From Streptomyces canus (GTDB lineage Bacteria; Actinomycetota; Actinomycetes; Streptomycetales; Streptomycetaceae), in the NCBI RefSeq assembly GCF_030815415.1, contig NZ_JAUSWW010000001.1, positions 7,688,001 through 7,752,000 of the forward strand: a stretch of DNA of 64,000 bases, written 5' to 3'. The notes beneath the pieces were generated by a model that was not told the origin of the DNA, made no database searches, and worked only from the letters and a program-made list of their open reading frames with translations. The translations under genes were made by a program, and so were the position numbers. Below, piece after piece: positions 58,672 to 64,000 of this stretch; position 1 is the stretch's first letter, and the number at the start of each line of letters is the position of its first letter.

Positions 58672-58718
58672 GCTGCATCTCCCGGGGGGCAACTCCCGGA
58701 CCCCCGGCCGGACTTGCC

Positions 58719-59609
58719 TCACGGCACCGGAGTGAAATCCCTTGCTCCGATGAACTCGGGCCGGCGGATCGGTGCCGCGAACGGCTCCACGGCCGCGTTC
58801 TCCACACTGTTGAACACGATGAAGACGTTGCTGCGCGGGAACGGCGTGATGTTGTCGCCGGACCCGTGCATGCAGTTGCAGTCGAACCAGGTCGCCGAAC
58901 CGGCCTTACCCGTGAACAGCTTGATGCCGTACTCACCGGCCATCGCGGTGAGCGCCTCGTCCGAGGGCGTACCCGCGTCCTGCATCTGCAGCGACTGCTT
59001 GTAGTTGTCCTTCGGCGTGGCCCCCGCACAGCCGAGGAACGTACGGTGCGAGCCCGGCATGATCATGAGCCCGCCGTTGGTGTCGTAGTTCTCCGTCAGG
59101 GCGATGGAGACGGACACCGTCCGCATGTTCGGCAGCCCGTCCTCGGCGTGCCAGGTCTCGAAGTCCGAGTGCCAGTAGAAGCCGGAGGCACCGAAGCCGG
59201 GCTTGACGTTGATCCGCGACTGGTGGACGTACACGTCCGAGCCGAGGATCTGCCGGGCACGGCCCACGACCCGCTCGTCGCGCACCAGATTCGCGAACAC
59301 CTCGCTGATCTTGTGCACCTCGAAGACCGAGCGGATCTCCTTGGACTTCGGCTCGATGATCGAGCGCTCGTCCGCGCGGATGTCCGGGTCGGTGACGAGC
59401 CGTTCCAGCTCACGCTGGTAGACGGGGACTTCGTCGGGGCCGATGATCTGGTCGACGGCGAGGAAGCCGTCGCGCTCGAACGCCTCCAGCTCGCCCGTGG
59501 CGATCGGTCCCGGCGCGCCGGGGGCCGACCAGACGACCGGGTCCTTGCGGGGCGTCGACACCTCGGTGGCGCCGCGGCTGGGATAGAGATCGGTGACGGT
59601 GGTGGTCAT
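58719..59609 (-). CDS. ectD: Ectoine hydroxylase
   Basis: A 296-residue Fe(II)/2-oxoglutarate dioxygenase that converts ectoine to 5-hydroxyectoine. The iron ligands are His and Asp in YWHSDFETWH and His in CNCMHGSGDN. QSRINVKPGFGASGFYWHSD is the ectoine-hydroxylase signature. It is last in the ect operon. The ATG at 59607-59609 gives the usual family length; a GTG four codons earlier overlaps the ectC stop (GTGA) and would also work with the GAGGAGG just upstream. A short relic of its own 3' end lies downstream. Confidence 0.95.
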   Translation of the reverse strand: MTTTVTDLYPSRGATEVSTPRKDPVVWSAPGAPGPIATGELEAFERDGFLAVDQIIGPDEVPVYQRELERLVTDPDIRADERSIIEPKSKEIRSVFEVHKISEVFANLVRDERVVGRARQILGSDVYVHQSRINVKPGFGASGFYWHSDFETWHAEDGLPNMRTVSVSIALTENYDTNGGLMIMPGSHRTFLGCAGATPKDNYKQSLQMQDAGTPSDEALTAMAGEYGIKLFTGKAGSATWFDCNCMHGSGDNITPFPRSNVFIVFNSVENAAVEPFAAPIRRPEFIGARDFTPVP

Positions 59610-59617
59610 GGGTGCGG

Positions 59618-60028
59618 TCACACCTCCTCGGATTCGGGTTCGGTGAGCAGCGGGTAGACGCCGTTCTCGTCGTGGTCCTCCCGGCCGGTGACGGGCGGGT
59701 TGAACACGCAGATGCAGCGGAAGTCCTCCTTGACCCGCAGCGTGTGACGCTCGTGTCCGTCCAGGAGGTACATGGTCCCGGGCGTGATCGAATGGGTCAG
59801 CCCGCTCTCGTGGTCGGTCAGCTCGGCCTCGCCCTCGACGCAGACGACGGCCTCGATGTGATTCGCGTACCACATCGACGTCTCCGTACCCGCGTACAGG
59901 ATCGTCTCGTGCAGCGAGAAGCCGACCCGCTCCTTGGCGAGGACGATGCGTTTACTCTCCCAGGTGCCGGACGCGGCCTTCACATGGCGGTCGGTGCCTT
60001 CGATGTCCTTGAACGAACGGACGATCAC
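59618..60028 (-). CDS. ectC: L-ectoine synthase
   Basis: A 136-residue cupin enzyme that cyclises N-gamma-acetyl-diaminobutyrate to ectoine. The conserved strings are SFKDIEGTDRHV, GFSLHETILYAGTETSMWYANHIEAV and TMYLLDGHERHTLR, carrying the metal-binding glutamate, tyrosine and histidine. Its length is that expected for the family. It lies 45 bases after ectB, in the usual order A-B-C-D. Confidence 0.96.
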   Translation of the reverse strand: MIVRSFKDIEGTDRHVKAASGTWESKRIVLAKERVGFSLHETILYAGTETSMWYANHIEAVVCVEGEAELTDHESGLTHSITPGTMYLLDGHERHTLRVKEDFRCICVFNPPVTGREDHDENGVYPLLTEPESEEV

Positions 60029-60073
60029 GGTGCTGCGATGCCTCCTATGTAGACGGTTGGTGCAGAGGGTGGT

Positions 60074-61345
60074 TCAGACGGTTTCCCGTACGGAGCGGGC
60101 CAGGACGCTGAGCCCCTCGTCCAGCTCCTCGGGGGTGATCGTGAGCGCCGGAAGCAGCTTCACGACCTCGCTCTCCGGGCCCGACGTCTCGATGAGCAGC
60201 CCGAGCTCGAAGGCCCGGTGCGCCACCCGCCCGGCGCGCGCCTTGTCGTGGAACTCCAGGCCCCACACCAGCCCGCGCCCCCGGTACTCCTTCACATCGG
60301 CGAGGTTCTCCTCGGTGATGGAGATGAGGGCCTGCTCGATCTGCTCACCGCGCTTGCGGGTCTGCTTCTCCATCGCGGAGCCGTCCGCCCAGTACGTCTC
60401 CAGGGCGGCGGTGGCGGTGACGAAGGCGGGGTTGTTGCCGCGGAAGGTGCCGTTGTGCTCGCCCGGCTCCCAGATGTCCAGCTCCGGCTTGAACAGGCAG
60501 AGGGACATGGGAAGGCCGTAGCCGCTGATCGACTTGGACACGGTGACGATGTCGGGCGTGATGCCGGCCTCCTCGAACGAGAAGAAGGCCCCCGTACGTC
60601 CGCACCCCATCTGGATGTCGTCGACGATGAGCAGCATGTCCTGCCGCTCGCACAGCTCGGCGAGGGCCTGCAGCCACTCCTTGCGGGCCACGTTGATGCC
60701 GCCCTCGCCCTGCACGGTCTCGACGATCACGGCGGCCGGCTTGTTCAGTCCGGAGCCCTGGTCCTCCAGGAGCCGCTCGAACCACAGGAAGTCCTCGACC
60801 GTGCCGTCGAAGTAGTTGTCGAACGGCATCGGTGTGCCGTGCACGAGCGGGATGCCGGCGCCGGCCCGCTTGAAGGCGTTGCCGGTGACGGCGAGCGACC
60901 CGAGGGACATCCCGTGGAAGGCGTTGGTGAACGAGACGATGGCCTCGCGTCCCTTGACCTTCCGCGCCAGCTTGAGCGCGGACTCGACGGCGTTGGTGCC
61001 GGTCGGGCCGGGGAACATGACCTTGTACGGCAGGTCGCGCGGCCGCAGGACGATGTCCTGGAAGGTCTGCAGGAAGGCCCGCTTCGCGGTGGTGGACATG
61101 TCGAGCCCGTGCGTGACGCCGTCCCGCTCCAGGTAGTCGATCAACGCCCGTTTCAGGACGGGGTTGTTGTGCCCGTAGTTCAGGGAGCCGGCGCCCGCGA
61201 AGAAGTCCAGGTACTCGTGGCCGTCCTCGTCGAACATGCGGCTGCCCTGCGCGCGGTCGAAGACGGTGGGCCAGCCGCGGCAGTAGCTGCGCACTTCGGA
61301 CTCGACGGTCTCGAAGACACTGAGGTCGGGCTGGGTGATGGTCAC
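60074..61345 (-). CDS. ectB: L-2,4-diaminobutyrate transaminase of ectoine synthesis
   Basis: A 423-residue PLP aminotransferase that converts aspartate semialdehyde to diaminobutyrate using glutamate. Blocks: EYLDFFAGAGSLNYGHNNP, FPGPTGTNAVESALKLARKV, VQGEGGINVA, IVDDIQMGCGRTG and VSKSISGYGLP, the last with the PLP lysine. The GTG start at 61343-61345 follows GAGGAG. Its substrate comes from the aspartate pathway; no dedicated aspartokinase (ask_ect) is present here. Confidence 0.96.
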   Translation of the reverse strand: MTITQPDLSVFETVESEVRSYCRGWPTVFDRAQGSRMFDEDGHEYLDFFAGAGSLNYGHNNPVLKRALIDYLERDGVTHGLDMSTTAKRAFLQTFQDIVLRPRDLPYKVMFPGPTGTNAVESALKLARKVKGREAIVSFTNAFHGMSLGSLAVTGNAFKRAGAGIPLVHGTPMPFDNYFDGTVEDFLWFERLLEDQGSGLNKPAAVIVETVQGEGGINVARKEWLQALAELCERQDMLLIVDDIQMGCGRTGAFFSFEEAGITPDIVTVSKSISGYGLPMSLCLFKPELDIWEPGEHNGTFRGNNPAFVTATAALETYWADGSAMEKQTRKRGEQIEQALISITEENLADVKEYRGRGLVWGLEFHDKARAGRVAHRAFELGLLIETSGPESEVVKLLPALTITPEELDEGLSVLARSVRETV

Positions 61346-61397
61346 GAAGAATCGCTCCTCGATGCGTGGGGGAGTGCGTTCGGGTCGTCGCGGGTCG

Positions 61398-61922
61398 TCA
61401 GAGGGAGAGGGAGAGGGGGCCGATGCGGTACAGGACTTCGGGTTCGTGCGGCCCGTCGGGGAACAGGCCCGCGTCGAAGAGCACCTCACGCTCCAGGTCG
61501 GCGTCATGACGCTCGGCGAAGGCGCCGAACAGCCGCTCGGAAGCGGTGTTGCCGGGCGTGATGGTCGTCTCGACGGCGGTGATCCGCTGCTCGGCCGAGG
61601 CCCGCACGGCGAGGGCGTCGAGCAGCGCCGCGGCGAGCCCGCGCCCGCGGTACGCCTCGTCCACGGCCACCTGCCAGACGAGCAGGGTGCGCGGACGGTC
61701 CGGCCGCAGGTACCCGGTGACGAAGCCGACCGGCTCGCCGCTCCCGTCCCGGGCGACGGCCGACGTCGCGGCGAAGTCGCGGCACCACAGCAGATAGCTG
61801 TACGACGAGTTCAGGTCGAGGACCTTGGAGTCCCTCGCAATCCGCCACAACGCGGCGCCGTCCGCGACGGTGGGTCGGTCGATTTGCAGTTCTGCTGTCG
61901 TGTCTGCTGGTGCGGCAGTCAT
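61398..61922 (-). CDS. ectA: L-2,4-diaminobutyrate acetyltransferase of ectoine synthesis
   Basis: A 174-residue GNAT enzyme that acetylates diaminobutyrate. Recognised by LDLNSSYSYLLWCRDFAATS, VWQVAVDEAYRGRGLAAALLDAL (acetyl-CoA site) and TTITPGNTASERLFGAFA. It is first in ectABCD. The ATG at 61920-61922 has no clear ribosome-binding site and a TAAATT box lies eight bases before it, so the message may be leaderless. A 20-base dyad covers this region. Confidence 0.95.
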   Translation of the reverse strand: MTAAPADTTAELQIDRPTVADGAALWRIARDSKVLDLNSSYSYLLWCRDFAATSAVARDGSGEPVGFVTGYLRPDRPRTLLVWQVAVDEAYRGRGLAAALLDALAVRASAEQRITAVETTITPGNTASERLFGAFAERHDADLEREVLFDAGLFPDGPHEPEVLYRIGPLSLSL

Positions 61923-62227
61923 GCGAATTGAATTTACCCAGGGAAATTCAAAATTGCATCGCCGGAAGGGGTTACGGGTCGGCGGTGCATGTGTTATCAC
62001 GCGGGCGCGGGCGGACGCGTGAAAGGTGCGAGGTATGGCCGGTTTTGACCATGTCAAAGGGTGTAAATCACCCTTGATGTGTAACGCGTCACAGCCATGT
62101 AATCCCCATGAGATCTGCCCGAATTCATCCGGTTGGTGTTCGCAAAATCTTTGCGTTTAGGACGAGAGAAAGCGGGCAGGAGAATACGGGAAGCTGCTCT
62201 GGAATGAATTCCAGAATTACCCCTGAA
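61923..62227. promoter_or_regulatory. Promoter region of the ect operon
   Basis: This 305-base gap is AT-richer than its surroundings and holds no supported gene. On the minus strand a perfect -35 TTGACA lies at 62057-62052 with ATACCT 15 bases on, and an AAGGGTG-TAAAT-CACCCTT inverted repeat (62057-62075) abuts it. A second dyad GAATTTACCCAGGGAAATTC (61930-61949) covers the ectA start region. These are likely osmotic-control sites. Confidence 0.5.
61930..61949. promoter_or_regulatory. 20-base dyad at the ectA start
   Basis: GAATTT and AAATTC arms surround ACCCAGGG, with 16 of 20 positions symmetric. It overlaps the proposed -10 region and would block transcription when bound. Confidence 0.4.
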
Positions 62228-62755
62228 TTAGGTTCCGGTTACCCCGTCGATTCGTTCCCGCAAGATGTCGGCATGTCCGTTGTGCCGGGCGTACTCCTCA
62301 ATCATGTGGATAAACACCCACCGCAGACTCACCTCCATCCCGGGAACGGGCCCCTCCATGACCCGCCCCGTGTCGTCCAGTGACCGCCCGGCGACGATCT
62401 CGCGGCCCCGCGCGATCTCCCGCCGCCAGACACCGAGCGCGTCCTCGAGCGTGCGGGCGGGATCGAGGCGGTACCCGGTCGCCTCACCGAACACGGGCGG
62501 CACATCGAGCCCCGCGACCACCCTCTGGAACCAGTTCCGCTCGACCTCCGCAAGATGCTGCACCAACCCGAGCAACGTCAGCCCGGACGGCTCGGCCGAG
62601 GCCCGCCGCACCTGCTCGTCGTCCAGCCCCGCACACTTCAGTTCCAACGTGGCCCGATGAAAATCCAACCAGCTCTCCAGCATGGGGAGTTCGCCGCCGG
62701 TGACGAGCGGGATGGGGCGGCCGTCGGGGAGGATGTGGGGCGTGTCGGTGGTCAT
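62228..62755 (-). CDS. DinB/DUF664-family protein
   Basis: A 175-residue four-helix DinB-like protein. Strings: WLDFHRATLELKCAGLDDEQVRR, LTLLGLVQHLAEVERNWFQ and RWVFIHMIEEYARHNGHADILRERIDG, with the three histidines (QHL, IHMI, HNGH) as metal ligands. Members are mycothiol- or bacillithiol-dependent transferases in actinobacteria. The ATG before TTDTPHILP is preferred. It stands upstream of the ect operon on the same strand but is separated from it by 305 bases. Confidence 0.85.
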   Translation of the reverse strand: MTTDTPHILPDGRPIPLVTGGELPMLESWLDFHRATLELKCAGLDDEQVRRASAEPSGLTLLGLVQHLAEVERNWFQRVVAGLDVPPVFGEATGYRLDPARTLEDALGVWRREIARGREIVAGRSLDDTGRVMEGPVPGMEVSLRWVFIHMIEEYARHNGHADILRERIDGVTGT

Positions 62756-62907
62756 GCGGGGAGCATGACACGGGGGCACGGCCCGCCGGAACGTACCTTT
62801 CAGCCCCGTCCGCACCTTCCAGCCCGCCCGGCATTCAAGGACCAGGATCTGCCGTCCCGATCCCCCACCCGCCCGCAGGCGGCTCCGCCCCGCGACGCCG
62901 GTCCAGG

Positions 62908-63050
62908 CTTTCAGCCCGTCCGGCGTTTGAGGACGAGGCCCTTTGGGCCGATGGGGGTCCAGGGGGCGGAGCCCCCTGGGGGGCGGGGTCGAAGGGGCGG
63001 CAGCCCCTGGGGATGGGACGGGTAAGGGCGGCGGGGGCGAGAAAACCCGG
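62908..63050. repeat. Streptomyces intergenic repeat (GCCGGACGGGCTG family), copy 2
   Basis: The 311-base gap from 62756 to 63066 has no supported gene. It carries TTTCAGCCCGTCCGGCGTTT followed by GAGGACGAGGCC, the inverted equivalent of the 1955-1983 string. Hairpins GGGGGCGGAGCCCCC and GGGGCGGCAGCCCC and a GGGACGGGTAAGGG run follow, also matching copy 1 in order. Confidence 0.7.
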
Positions 63051-63066
63051 CCCCCGCCCGAAACAC

Positions 63067-64000
63067 CTACCGCCAGCTGTCCTCCACAGCCCGCAGCGCC
63101 CCCTCCACATCCACATCCAGCCCCTGCTCACTCAACGCGGCCCCCAGCGCCGCAAGACTCGCCCGCACGGCCCCCGGCGTCGCATCCGCCCCGTAGTGGT
63201 TGACCCGGATCATCTCCTTGGCCAACGCACCCCCACCCGCGGCCACCGGCAGCGCCGGATCCGATCCCAGCGCCCGAGCCACCAGCTCCGACGCCACCAC
63301 CCCCGCCGGCGCCCGCAGCGTCGTGGCGACCGGCGCCGCGTCCCGCGCCTCGTACACATACGGCTCGAGCCCGCCCCCCAGCGCCACGGCCCCCGCCCGG
63401 ACCGCCGCGGCCGCGGACGCGTGGCGGGCCATCACCACGTCGAGCCCGACCGCCTCGATCCGCTCGACGCAGGCTTCCAGCGCCAGCATCTCCAGCTGGG
63501 CCGGTGCGTGCAGCAGCGCCTTGCGTCCGCCGTCGACCCACCGCTCCTTCCAGTCCAGCAGCGAGAGGTACGACCGCCGAGGCGCCCGCGGATTCGCTTC
63601 CATCCGAGCCCACGCCCGCGAGCTCACCGAAACCGCCGAGACACCCGCGGGCCCGCCCATCGCCTTCTGTGCCCCGATCACACACAGGTCGACACCCCAC
63701 GCGTCCGGCAGCACCGGCTCCGCCCCGATCGAGGCGACGGCGTCCAGGTAGAACAGCGCACCGTGCGACCGCACCACCTCCCCGATCTCCGCGACCGGGT
63801 TGGTGTTGCCCGTCGCCGCCTCCGCGTGCACCAGCGAGACGAAGTCGATCGACGGATGCTCGGCGAGGGCCTCCCGGATCTGCTCCGCGGTCACCGCCGT
63901 GTGGAACGGCACCGCCAGATCGATCACGGTGGCCCCGCAGTCCCGCAGCCAGTCCCCGAAGGTCTGCCCGTACGGCCCGGTGATCACGTTCAGCGCCACG
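63067..64000 (-). CDS. Class V aminotransferase (alanine-glyoxylate/serine-pyruvate type), 5' end outside window
   Basis: At least 310 residues of a PLP-dependent aminotransferase; the N-terminus lies beyond the right edge. Visible blocks: SLVHAEAATGNTNPVAEIG, LFYLDAVASIGAEPVLPDAWGVD (PLP aspartate) and CVIGAQKAMGGPAGVSAVSVS (Schiff-base lysine in AQKAMGGPAG). The C-terminal domain ends RAVEDSWR. The AQK-GGP form matches purine/glyoxylate-related and phosphonate enzymes of this class. No neighbour hints at the substrate. Confidence 0.8.
   Translation of the reverse strand, partial: VALNVITGPYGQTFGDWLRDCGATVIDLAVPFHTAVTAEQIREALAEHPSIDFVSLVHAEAATGNTNPVAEIGEVVRSHGALFYLDAVASIGAEPVLPDAWGVDLCVIGAQKAMGGPAGVSAVSVSSRAWARMEANPRAPRRSYLSLLDWKERWVDGGRKALLHAPAQLEMLALEACVERIEAVGLDVVMARHASAAAAVRAGAVALGGGLEPYVYEARDAAPVATTLRAPAGVVASELVARALGSDPALPVAAGGGALAKEMIRVNHYGADATPGAVRASLAALGAALSEQGLDVDVEGALRAVEDSWR

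Noticed and set aside
1..64000. CRISPR array, tRNA or rRNA genes, secondary-metabolite gene cluster
   Set aside because: No regularly spaced repeats, T-loop/anticodon structures, rRNA stretches, or polyketide or peptide synthetase domains were seen. The ectoine operon is the only small specialised pathway.

Overview
The window is high-GC actinobacterial DNA, almost certainly a Streptomyces chromosome. GC-rich third codon positions, many ATGA/GTGA stop-start overlaps, Tat-type signal peptides, an ectABCD operon, DJ-1/AraC (GlxA-type) and SigE-family regulators and common Streptomyces intergenic repeats all point this way. I saw no tRNA, rRNA or CRISPR array.

Layout. 1-2.0 kb: the last codons of an ACC deaminase, a double TerD-domain protein and a small conserved protein. 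2.0-7.0 kb (minus strand): a carbohydrate or polyol uptake operon of lipoprotein, two CUT1 permeases and a zinc alcohol dehydrogenase, with a DeoR repressor. 7.3-10.4 kb: divergent uronate dehydrogenase and 5-keto-4-deoxyglucarate dehydratase, the latter coupled to an unknown TIM-barrel-like protein. 10.3-13.1 kb: MFS, DinB-like and metallo-beta-lactamase genes.

13.2-42.0 kb is the core of the window, a large pectin-utilisation locus. A GntR regulator leads a chain of coupled genes: aldolase/dehydratase-family enzyme, IlvD/Edd sugar-acid dehydratase, two CUT1 permeases, a possible 70-codon gene, a PL1 pectate lyase, a Gfo/Idh oxidoreductase, a PmoA-like protein and a GH43. Then come a PL1-CE8 fusion, a sugar-binding lipoprotein, a rhamnogalacturonan acetylesterase, two more PL1 lyases, two CE8 pectin methylesterases, an alpha/beta hydrolase, two PL9 lyases around an acid phosphatase and a double GH43, and a PL4 + PL3 pair. 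Secreted enzymes would de-esterify and cut homogalacturonan, rhamnogalacturonan and arabinan side chains. The permeases would import the products. The intracellular oxidative route (udh, kdgD and the 2-oxoglutarate-semialdehyde dehydrogenase at 48.1 kb under an IclR regulator) would take galacturonate to 2-oxoglutarate. The DapA-like + IlvD/Edd pair probably feeds the same semialdehyde from an aldonate such as L-arabinonate. Neither transporter has its own ATPase, so both probably use a shared MsiK-type ATPase encoded elsewhere.

42.0-58.6 kb: a SigE-family sigma factor with a membrane partner, a purine permease, a PbpA-like penicillin-binding protein, the IclR/aldehyde dehydrogenase pair, an MFS exporter, a GlxA-type regulator, a DsbA-like oxidoreductase, a solo TnpB element (IS200/IS605 type), a class V aminotransferase, a 169-bp MITE-like inverted repeat and an ECF sigma factor with a zinc-finger/DinB-like partner. 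58.7-61.9 kb: ectoine and hydroxyectoine operon (ectA-B-C-D, minus strand), with a short leftover copy of the ectD tail downstream. The right edge has a DinB-like gene, a repeat and a class V aminotransferase that runs off the window.
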